DNA from: Acidobacteriota bacterium
GTDB taxonomy: Bacteria; Acidobacteriota; Terriglobia; Bryobacterales; Bryobacteraceae
Direction: 5' to 3'
DNA length: 5,291 nt
NCBI GenBank assembly: GCA_023380575.1
Contig: JAMCRM010000332.1
Span: 1-5,291, forward strand
The position numbers and the translations under genes were made by a program. Positions 1-5,116 of this stretch are shown here, one piece after another; position 1 is the first letter of the stretch; every line of letters starts with the position of its first letter. The notes beneath the pieces are model-generated. The model searched no databases. It saw nothing but the letters and a program-made list of their open reading frames with translations, and was not told the DNA's origin.

Positions 1-348
1 CGGAGGATTCCGGAACTCAACGACGATCCCGCCTGGCGCGCTTTTAACCGTTTCCGAAGCCTGGTGCGCGCTCCCGGCGGCGAGCACATGCTGGAAGTGC
101 AGACCCGCATGATCACGGAACTGGAACGGATCCGCGCCGCGCATCCCCATGGGATCGTGGCGGTTATCAGTCACGGGGATGCCCTGCGCGCGGCGATTCT
201 GCACTATCTCGGGATGCCGCTCGATTTCATCCACCGCATCGAAATCAGCCCGGCATCAGTGACCGCGGTGGATGTCAGCGATGGCGCACCGCGACTGCGT
301 TGCCTGAACTGGCGGGCACCCGATGACGGCGGAAAATTCTGTCTCTGA
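1..348 (+). CDS. Histidine phosphatase family protein (phosphoglycerate mutase-like), 3' part
   Basis: This is the C-terminal 115 residues of a histidine phosphatase superfamily protein; the start lies before the window. The reading frame is open from base 1 and ends at TGA 346-348. Visible family landmarks are the W-R-x-F-N and R-x-P-G-G-E segment (about codons 12-27), then V-I-S-H-G-D with the second catalytic histidine encoded at 172-174. These are followed by a helix of the R-A-A-I-L-H-Y-L-G type and the H-R-I-E-I-S-P-A-S-V stretch typical of the cobC/GpmB-like branch. The N-terminal L-x-R-H-G motif, which carries the phosphorylated histidine, would be upstream and cannot be checked. Such enzymes remove phosphate from small metabolites or sugar phosphates in the cytoplasm through a phosphohistidine intermediate; the substrate cannot be read from the sequence. 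The last 74 bp overlap the end of the opposite-strand gene. Confidence 0.9.
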   Translation, partial: RRIPELNDDPAWRAFNRFRSLVRAPGGEHMLEVQTRMITELERIRAAHPHGIVAVISHGDALRAAILHYLGMPLDFIHRIEISPASVTAVDVSDGAPRLRCLNWRAPDDGGKFCL

Positions 349-907
349 GGTCCGGCCAGAACTCGGATGCCAAGTTGGTCAACGCCGCCGTTCCTATGGC
401 AAAGCCGCCGCGCGCGACGCCGTCGCCAATCCCGTTGTACCCGGCCGGATACCAGCGGGTGGCCAGCAGGGCGGCTCCCATTCTGCCGCCGGCCAGGGCC
501 AGGTTGGGCGCCCGGCCGCCGGCATCGGTGCGGATAACCAGCGTCGCGGCAAGAGCATGGCCCAGCCGCGGCCAGAACGCAGTGCTTTCGGCCCGGAAAT
601 AGCGCGGGTCCTGCCGTAGCGCGCTCTCCATTCCCCACGCCATAACCTCTTCGGCGCCTGTAGATGCCTGGTACGCAGCGAGACGCCGGCCATATGCGCC
701 CGCTCCGCGACCCCAGTCCGGGCCTCCAAGTACGCCGAAATGGGCGATGGTGGACAACGCCGTGGAACCGGCCAGGCCAACCGGGGAAGCCCAGTCTCGC
801 AGGTGCCAGGTGAGCTTCTGTCCCGTGGTAAGCCGGTCCTGCGCCTCGACGCGTACGGTGAGGGCCGCCGCCAGTGCGGCGACCCCCAGGCAGAACTTCA
901 GACCCAC
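275..907 (-). CDS. Small exported protein of unknown function
   Basis: This encodes 210 residues of unknown function. Residues 1-22 look like a Sec signal peptide: a lysine at 4, a hydrophobic Ala/Leu/Val core, then V-E-A before Q23 as a plausible cleavage site. The mature part is rich in Gly, Ala and aromatics. It carries distinctive segments such as D-W-A-S-P-V-G (38-44), A-Y-G-R-R-L-A (71-77), L-R-Q-D-P-R-Y-F-R (97-105), R-L-G-H-A-L (114-119) and S-E-F-W-P-D-L (181-187). I recall similar uncharacterised proteins from acidobacteria, probably periplasmic or outer-membrane associated, but cannot name a family. The only usable start is GTG at 905-907; no upstream in-frame start is seen and the next Met is far inside. 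The start overlaps the end of the isomerase gene by 10 bp, with no strong ribosome site of its own, so translation is probably coupled. The poorly structured tail after about residue 187 is exactly the part overlapping the phosphatase gene. Confidence 0.8.
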   Translation of the reverse strand: MGLKFCLGVAALAAALTVRVEAQDRLTTGQKLTWHLRDWASPVGLAGSTALSTIAHFGVLGGPDWGRGAGAYGRRLAAYQASTGAEEVMAWGMESALRQDPRYFRAESTAFWPRLGHALAATLVIRTDAGGRAPNLALAGGRMGAALLATRWYPAGYNGIGDGVARGGFAIGTAALTNLASEFWPDLRDRIFRRHRVPASSGNAVAVRHR

Positions 908-1857
908 CAGGCCGCCGTGGTCTGTTCTCTGATCACGATCTCGTTGAGGAACTTGGCAGCCTTGGTCAGCCCCTCTTCCGCCGAGAGCAGGCTGTCCTCG
1001 TGTTCGATGGAGAGCACGTAGTCATACCCGAACATGCGCAGGGTGGATATGAACTCTTTCCACCAGGCTTCGCCGTGGCCGTAGCCGCACGTGCGGAAAA
1101 TCCACGCGCGGTTGCGTTCGTCGGTGTAGTTCTTGGTGTCGAGCACGCCAGTCATCGGCAGATTGCGGTCATAGATCTGGGTATCTTTGGCGTGGACGTG
1201 GAAGATGGAGTCCCCAAGCACCCGGATGGCCGCGATAGGATCGATCCCCTGCCAGAACATGTGGCTCGGGTCGTAATTGCAGCCGATGGTGGGGCCGCAG
1301 GCGGCGCGGAGTTTCAGCAGAGTTTCCGGACTGAACACGACAAAACCGGGGTGCATTTCGAGGGCGACCTTAATCCCGTGGTCGGCCGCGAATTTGGCGT
1401 GCCCGGTCCAGTACGGGATCACTTTTTCTTCCCACTGCCATTTCAGAATTTCGAGATAATCCGGGGGCCAGGGGCAGGTGACCCAGTTGGGCCACTTGGA
1501 GCCTTCCGAATCACCCGGGCAGCCGGAAAAGTCTACCACTACCGGAACCCCCAGTTTTTCGGCCAGCAGCACGGTTTTACGGCTCACTTCGGCATCGTGT
1601 TTGGCCTGCGCCTTGTTGGGATGCAGCGGGTTGCCGTGGGAAGAAAGCGCACTGATGGTGATGCCGTTATCCGCAAGCTTCTTCTTGAAGTCCGCGAGTT
1701 CACTGGCGTTATCCAGCATGGAGAGCTTGCAATGCGGGTCGCCCGGGTAGTTGCCGGTGCCCAGTTCCACGGTATCGATCTTGAGGTTTTTCAGTTTCTT
1801 GAGAACGTCATTCAGGGAAAGCTGTGATAGCAGGGGTGTGAATACGCCGACTCTCAT
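898..1857 (-). CDS. Sugar phosphate isomerase/epimerase family protein (xylose isomerase-like TIM barrel)
   Basis: This 319-residue protein belongs to the AP-endonuclease-2/xylose isomerase-like TIM-barrel family. That family includes tagatose 3-epimerase, hydroxypyruvate isomerase and inosose dehydratase-type enzymes, which shift or invert groups on sugars using a divalent metal. Visible strand-end motifs are V-E-L-G-T-G (30-35), S-S-H-G-N-P-L-H-P (72-80), V-V-V-D-F-S-G (106-112), A-L-E-M-H-P-G (165-171), C-N-Y-D-P-S-H (193-199), H-V-H-A-K-D (220-225) and S-I-E-H-E-D (283-288). E167, D196, H199, H222 and E285 or E287 are the likely metal and catalytic ligands, so the enzyme looks intact. I chose ATG at 1857 rather than an in-frame GTG 45 bp upstream, because a strong ribosome site sits 6 nt before it and M-R-V-G-V-F begins the first barrel strand. 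No signal peptide is seen, so it is probably cytoplasmic. The substrate is unknown. The gene leads a two-gene unit with the exported protein downstream. Confidence 0.9.
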   Translation of the reverse strand: MRVGVFTPLLSQLSLNDVLKKLKNLKIDTVELGTGNYPGDPHCKLSMLDNASELADFKKKLADNGITISALSSHGNPLHPNKAQAKHDAEVSRKTVLLAEKLGVPVVVDFSGCPGDSEGSKWPNWVTCPWPPDYLEILKWQWEEKVIPYWTGHAKFAADHGIKVALEMHPGFVVFSPETLLKLRAACGPTIGCNYDPSHMFWQGIDPIAAIRVLGDSIFHVHAKDTQIYDRNLPMTGVLDTKNYTDERNRAWIFRTCGYGHGEAWWKEFISTLRMFGYDYVLSIEHEDSLLSAEEGLTKAAKFLNEIVIREQTTAAWWV

Positions 1858-1863
1858 CTTGTT

Positions 1864-1869
1864 CTCCTC
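1864..1869 (-). promoter_or_regulatory. Ribosome binding site of the isomerase/epimerase gene
   Basis: On the minus strand GAGGAG lies 6 nt before ATG 1857. This near-perfect Shine-Dalgarno sequence decides the start in favour of M-R-V-G-V-F over the longer reading frame that begins at 1902. Confidence 0.85.
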
Positions 1870-1946
1870 GTAAATTAAGGCTGACCACGAACAGAATATC
1901 ACGCCATAAACGGCACCCCGGCAGCCTGGCCTTCATCCAAATCGAC

Positions 1947-1952
1947 AGGGAG
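1947..1952 (+). promoter_or_regulatory. Ribosome binding site of the NADPH-dependent reductase gene
   Basis: AGGGAG lies 7 nt before ATG 1960, a standard Shine-Dalgarno arrangement. It supports the M-K-I-G-I-I-G-A-G start, which places the first Rossmann strand at the very N-terminus as usual for the family. Confidence 0.8.
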
Positions 1953-1959
1953 ATCAAGC

Positions 1960-2604
1960 ATGAAAATCGGGATCATCGGCGCCGGCCACATCGGAAGTAC
2001 GGCCGCACGCCTTTTCCTCCAGGCCGGCCACGTTGTGGCCATCAGCAATTCCCGCGGGCCCGCCTCCTTGCGGGACCTGGTGGCCGCCCTGGGCCCGCAC
2101 GCCCACGCCATGACCGTGGACGATGCCGCCCGCTTCGGCGACATGGTGCTTCTGGCGGTGCCCTGGCGTAAACCCGAGGCCCTGCCGGCCGCCCCCATCG
2201 TGGCGGGCAAGATCGTGATCGATGCCATGAACCCTTACACACGTGAAGGCGGGCTCTACGACCTGGGAGATTCCACTTCGAGCGAGGAGGTGCAGAAGCG
2301 GCTTCCCGGCGCGCGACTGGTGAAAGCTTTCAATACCGTGTACTACGAGCACCTGGCCGCACGGGGCAACCACGAGCGTTCCATGCCGGAGCGCCACGCC
2401 ATCTTTATCGCCGGGGATGACCCTGATGCCAAAGCGGCGGTCGCCCAGCTCATCGAGGAAATCGGCTTCGCCCCGGTCGATACCGGAAACCTGCGCGAGG
2501 GCGGGCGTCGGCAGCAGCCCGGCACCCCCATTTACAACCACCCCATGACCGCCCGCGAAGCCACCCAGATTCTTGCCGGCTGGCCGCGCACGGCGGGCCG
2601 CTAA
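1960..2604 (+). CDS. NADPH-dependent F420 reductase family protein (NAD(P)-binding Rossmann protein)
   Basis: This 214-residue cytoplasmic protein is of about the usual family length. Residues 1-34 form the first Rossmann unit: G7-x-G9-x-x-G12 binds the dinucleotide, and S29-N-S-R-G-P34 after the second strand is the pattern that favours NADP by contacting its 2'-phosphate. Further family segments are L-L-A-V-P-W (64-69), V-I-D-A-M-N-P (86-92), V-K-A-F-N-T (121-126), I-A-G-D-D-P (150-155) and G-F-A-P-V-D-T-G-N-L (169-178). Archaeal members move hydride between NADPH and coenzyme F420. Many bacterial relatives occur in species not known to make F420 and their partner is unknown, so a specific F420 role should not be assumed. 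The downstream DoxX gene begins 12 bp after the stop, suggesting co-transcription and perhaps a shared redox role. Confidence 0.88.
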   Translation: MKIGIIGAGHIGSTAARLFLQAGHVVAISNSRGPASLRDLVAALGPHAHAMTVDDAARFGDMVLLAVPWRKPEALPAAPIVAGKIVIDAMNPYTREGGLYDLGDSTSSEEVQKRLPGARLVKAFNTVYYEHLAARGNHERSMPERHAIFIAGDDPDAKAAVAQLIEEIGFAPVDTGNLREGGRRQQPGTPIYNHPMTAREATQILAGWPRTAGR

Positions 2605-2609
2605 GGGAG
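2605..2609 (+). promoter_or_regulatory. Ribosome binding site of the DoxX-family gene with an all-A spacer
   Basis: GGGAG starts directly after the reductase stop codon and is followed by seven A residues before ATG 2617. The A run (2610-2617 including the start A) is unusual in this GC-rich window. It should keep the start site unstructured and well translated. Confidence 0.8.
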
Positions 2610-2616
2610 AAAAAAA

Positions 2617-3090
2617 ATGCTTCATCGTTTGATAGCGACCAATGAACACGACTGGGCGCTTACCTACATGCGGCTGGTGATGGGGGTGGTCTTCTTTGCG
2701 CACGGCGCGCAGAAACTGCTGGGCTGGTGGGGCGGCTACGGCTATACCGGCACGATGGGTTTCTTTGAGCACCAGGGGATTCCCGCCACGCTGGCCTTTC
2801 TGGCCATAGCGGCGGAATTTTTCGGCGGCCTGGGTTTGATTACAGGGCTATTGGGACGGGTCGCCGCGTTCGGCATTTCCTGCAACATGGTGGTGGCGAT
2901 CCTGACCGTGCACGCGCGCAACGGATTCTTCATGAACTGGACGGGAACCAAAACGGGTGAAGGATTCGAGTTCCATCTGCTGGCATTGGCACTGGCCGGG
3001 GGCATCATGATCCTGGGCTCGGGAGCCTTCTCCGTGGATGCCCTGATAGCCCGGGCGGCCCGCCACGGCCTGGTTACGCCTCGCGCATAG
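2617..3090 (+). CDS. DoxX family membrane protein
   Basis: This 157-residue inner-membrane protein of the DoxX family has four predicted membrane helices at roughly residues 14-33, 57-77, 82-100 and 119-137. Typical family landmarks are a conserved Arg in the first helix (R19), the H-G-A-Q-K-L-L-G-W-W-G-G segment (29-40), an acidic residue starting the second helix (E67) followed by F-F-G-G-L-G-L-I-T-G-L-L-G-R, then N-G-F-F-M-N-W (102-108) and G-F-E-F-H-L-L (116-122). The name comes from a subunit of an archaeal thiosulfate:quinone oxidoreductase. Mycobacterial DoxX acts with superoxide dismutase and a thiol oxidoreductase, but most bacterial members have no proven role. It follows the NADP-dependent reductase by 12 bp with a good ribosome site, so the two are probably one operon. 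Its last 17 bp overlap the end of the opposite-strand methyltransferase gene. Confidence 0.9.
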   Translation: MLHRLIATNEHDWALTYMRLVMGVVFFAHGAQKLLGWWGGYGYTGTMGFFEHQGIPATLAFLAIAAEFFGGLGLITGLLGRVAAFGISCNMVVAILTVHARNGFFMNWTGTKTGEGFEFHLLALALAGGIMILGSGAFSVDALIARAARHGLVTPRA

Positions 3091-3808
3091 AGGGGCTGAC
3101 CAGAACCCGCGCCTTCTTGGCGGCCCAGTGCAGGCCGATACCGCCGAAGACAAATCCCCGCGAATGCACGCCGGCATAGCCGGAACTGCCGAGCAGGTCC
3201 GTGAGCTCATTCATGGATACGAAGGAGCGCAGCGAATCGGGAATGTAAGTGTAGACGCGAGGGCGGCCATGCAGCACCAGGCCCCAGAAAACCCCTTGCG
3301 CAAACAGGTATCCCAGGTAGAGGCGGCGCAGCAGGCGGTTGGCAGGGAGGAAAAAGTCCAGGCTGATGAGCACGCCGCCGGGGCGCGTCACGCGCTCCAC
3401 CTCCCCTACCGCGGCGCTAAGGTTCGGGAAATTGCGCAAGCCGTAGCCGATGAAGACCGCGTCGAAACAGCCGTCCGCAAAGGGCAGCTTGCAGGCGTCC
3501 GCGCACACCGTGTCGTTAAGGCCGCGTCCCCTGGCCAACTTCAGCATGCGTTCGGTGAGGTCCACGGCTACCGCGGTTGCGCGCGGGCAGCGTTCTCTTA
3601 CCAGCCTCGAAAAATCACCGGTTCCGGAGGCCAGGTCCAGCACCACGCAATCCGGAGCGAGCGAAGCCTTGTCAACCCCCAGGCGCTTCCAGTGCCGATC
3701 CATCCCATACGAAAATGCTCGCGTGATGAAGTCGTAGCGCGGCGCCACGGTACTGAACATTTCGCGCATCAGCCGTAGGCTGAGCTTTTCCGCCGGTGGT
3801 AGGGCCAT
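3074..3808 (-). CDS. MenG/UbiE-like class I SAM-dependent C-methyltransferase (menaquinone/ubiquinone biosynthesis)
   Basis: This 244-residue protein resembles UbiE/MenG, which methylates the quinone ring, the final step of menaquinone synthesis (demethylmenaquinone to menaquinone) with S-adenosylmethionine. Seen in order are M-F-S-T-V-A-P-R-Y-D-F (17-27) and F-S-Y-G-M-D-R-H-W-K (32-41), the family's N-terminal signature; motif I L-D-L-A-S-G-T-G-D (57-65); an acidic strand end V-D-L (82-84); D-A-C-K-L-P-F (104-110); G-Y-G-L-R-N-F (121-127); E-V-E-R-V-T-R-P-G-G (136-145); and Y-T-Y-I-P-D-S-L (186-193). Length and motif order fit a complete enzyme. I start at ATG 3808, giving a 40-bp gap after the ATPase stop; GGGAG touches this ATG, so spacing is poor, and ATG 3769 is an alternative. 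Other small-molecule methyltransferases share much of this pattern, so the substrate is likely but not proven. It is the last gene of the minus-strand run. Confidence 0.85.
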   Translation of the reverse strand: MALPPAEKLSLRLMREMFSTVAPRYDFITRAFSYGMDRHWKRLGVDKASLAPDCVVLDLASGTGDFSRLVRERCPRATAVAVDLTERMLKLARGRGLNDTVCADACKLPFADGCFDAVFIGYGLRNFPNLSAAVGEVERVTRPGGVLISLDFFLPANRLLRRLYLGYLFAQGVFWGLVLHGRPRVYTYIPDSLRSFVSMNELTDLLGSSGYAGVHSRGFVFGGIGLHWAAKKARVLVSPSMREA

Positions 3809-3848
3809 CTCCCGACGGATTGTAACACGCGCGGCCCGGGTCTCTTCT

Positions 3849-5030
3849 TCAGCGGCGCGAACTCTTGGCGTTAATCGCGCGCGGCGATTCCGCCACCGCG
3901 CCGGTGGAAAGTGTTCCCGGGTTTGGCGCAACCGAGGTATCCACCATCTGCACCATGGCATAAGCCGGCATATCCTCGGCTTCCTTGAAGAACGTCATGC
4001 GGCCCACGCCGGCGTCGTAATCCACGCGTATCAGGTCTCCGCCGCGCACCTGTTCGGTGGCGATCAGGTTGGAAAGCGGGTGAACCAGCGAGCGGTCGAT
4101 GGCGCGCTTCAGGTGCCGCGCCCCATACTTCATGTCAGTGCCCTCGGCCAACAGGTAGTCTTTAGCCGGGTCGGTCAGCGAGAAGACAAACGGAGCCCCC
4201 GTGGAGGAATTGAAGATGCGCTGCTGCAGTATGTTCAGCTCCAGCATGAGGATCTTGCGCAGCTCCGAGTCCCCCAGTGGACGGAACACGACGACCTTGT
4301 CGATGCGGTTCATGAACTCGGGAGTGAATTTCCGCCGCGCCGCCTCCACGCCCGCACGCGCAATCTTATCGGTCAACTGCACGTCCACCTTGCCTTGGCG
4401 GCGCGAGCGTTCCATTTCAGAAGCCGCAAAGCCCAGGTTCGGCCTGAGGATCTGCCCCATTTCGGCAGCGCCCAGGTTGCTCGTCATGAAAATCATGGCT
4501 CGCGAAAAGTCCACGCGCCGGTTGTCGCCCAGGGTCAGGGTGGCCTTATCCAGAATGCCGAGCAGAAGGTTCCACAGGGCATCGCTGGCCTTCTCGATCT
4601 CGTCGAACAGCACGAAGCTGAGCTTTACCTTTTCGGTATGGAACTGGTTAAGCACTTCCTGGCTGAGAAGGGGGTGCGTTTCCCGGTGTCCCAGATAGCC
4701 CGGCGGCGAACCGATCAGCTTGGCAATCTCGTGGCTGTGCTGAAATTCGGCACAGTCGATTTTGATGACCGCGCGCATATCGCCGACCATGCTTTCTGCG
4801 GTGGCTTCCACCAGGCGCGTTTTGCCGGTTCCCGTGGGACCCAGGAAGAGGAAGTTGCCAATCGGACGGCCCGGCCCCGACATCCCTGCCAGAAACGTCT
4901 GGTAGATGTTGACGATTTGCAGTATGGCCTCGTCCTGACCAACAATCCGCTTCCTTAGATCCGACTCGAGCTTCTCGGCCTCGTACCCAGTCAGTGTCGG
5001 ATCCAGTTGCTTGCTACTCAACCGGCCCAT
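3849..5030 (-). CDS. Single-module Clp-type AAA+ ATPase (ClpA/ClpB/ClpC second-domain-like)
   Basis: The 393-residue protein corresponds to the second ATPase module (D2) of ClpA/ClpB/ClpC, which unfold or disaggregate proteins by threading them through a hexameric pore. It has no N-domain, first ATPase domain, middle domain or ClpX-type zinc finger. In this start's numbering: G-Q-D-E-A 31-35; Walker A G-P-T-G-T-G-K-T 64-71; pore loop G-Y-L-G 111-114 with Y112; Walker B L-F-D-E 141-144; sensor-1 M-T-S-N 182-185; arginine finger R242 in F-M-N-R-I-D; sensor-2 G-A-R 303-305. All catalytic residues are present. L-G-F at 199-201 sits where ClpA/ClpC carry the ClpP-docking loop. The last ~40 residues look flexible. 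I chose ATG 5030 because GAGGGG lies 7 nt upstream; ATG 5063 and TTG 5093 are in-frame alternatives adding 11 or 21 residues. It lies between a dehydrogenase and a quinone methyltransferase, probably in one operon. Confidence 0.85.
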   Translation of the reverse strand: MGRLSSKQLDPTLTGYEAEKLESDLRKRIVGQDEAILQIVNIYQTFLAGMSGPGRPIGNFLFLGPTGTGKTRLVEATAESMVGDMRAVIKIDCAEFQHSHEIAKLIGSPPGYLGHRETHPLLSQEVLNQFHTEKVKLSFVLFDEIEKASDALWNLLLGILDKATLTLGDNRRVDFSRAMIFMTSNLGAAEMGQILRPNLGFAASEMERSRRQGKVDVQLTDKIARAGVEAARRKFTPEFMNRIDKVVVFRPLGDSELRKILMLELNILQQRIFNSSTGAPFVFSLTDPAKDYLLAEGTDMKYGARHLKRAIDRSLVHPLSNLIATEQVRGGDLIRVDYDAGVGRMTFFKEAEDMPAYAMVQMVDTSVAPNPGTLSTGAVAESPRAINAKSSRR

Positions 5031-5037
5031 TCCTTTG

Positions 5038-5043
5038 CCCCTC
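5038..5043 (-). promoter_or_regulatory. Probable ribosome binding site deciding the start of the Clp-type ATPase
   Basis: On the minus strand GAGGGG lies 7 nt before ATG 5030. The rival ATG 5063 has only AGAAGG ending 2 nt away, and TTG 5093 has no clear site. This makes 5030 the best start, though not a certain one. Confidence 0.55.
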
Positions 5044-5116
5044 TCTAATCCCAAAAGGCTCATCGCCTTCTCTCTGAGCACGTCCCGTGCCAACTCTGTA
5101 ACTGGTGGGATTCACC

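Larger units (their letters stand above)
1858..1959. promoter_or_regulatory. Divergent intergenic region, probable promoter zone for both flanking units
   Basis: This 102-bp spacer separates the minus-strand isomerase unit from the plus-strand reductase-DoxX unit, so promoters for both should start in or near it. It contains a relatively AT-rich island (about 1871-1910) in an otherwise GC-rich window. On the plus strand CTGACC (1881-1886) and CATAAA (1905-1910) are 18 nt apart and resemble -35 and -10 boxes at four of six positions each. On the minus strand only a weak -10-like GATATT (1900-1895) is seen. No clear operator palindrome was found. The promoter role is inferred from gene layout; the exact boxes are weak. 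Confidence 0.4.

Noticed and set aside
874..1827. 317-residue open frame on the plus strand opposite the isomerase gene
   Set aside because: It is exactly in register with the codons of the real gene. In GC-rich genes the codons that would make antisense stops (TTA, CTA, TCA) are rare, so long antisense frames arise by default. It has no ribosome site or recognisable domain.
1858..1902. 15-residue N-terminal extension of the isomerase from GTG 1902
   Set aside because: The extension covers the strong ribosome site at 1864-1869, and the first barrel strand begins right at ATG 1857.
1954..2772. 272-residue open frame on the minus strand opposite the reductase and DoxX genes
   Set aside because: Register artefact. 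It continues across the gene boundary only because the two real genes happen to be in the same frame.
3128..3778. 216-residue open frame on the plus strand opposite the methyltransferase
   Set aside because: Register artefact with no motif; the methyltransferase on the other strand is clear.
3809..3961. 51-residue N-terminal extension of the methyltransferase back to ATG 3961
   Set aside because: It would run 113 bp into the ATPase gene in another frame, and the extension is Arg/Pro-rich without similarity to UbiE/MenG N-termini. The family signature starts soon after ATG 3808.
4080..4958. 292-residue open frame on the plus strand opposite the Clp-type ATPase
   Set aside because: Same codon-register artefact. 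The opposite strand has full AAA+ motifs, while this frame reads as His/Gln/Arg-rich sequence with no fold signature.
5104..5116. Small inverted repeat GGTG-5 nt-CACC just after the dehydrogenase stop
   Set aside because: A 4-bp stem without a following T tract is too weak to call a terminator and is expected by chance.
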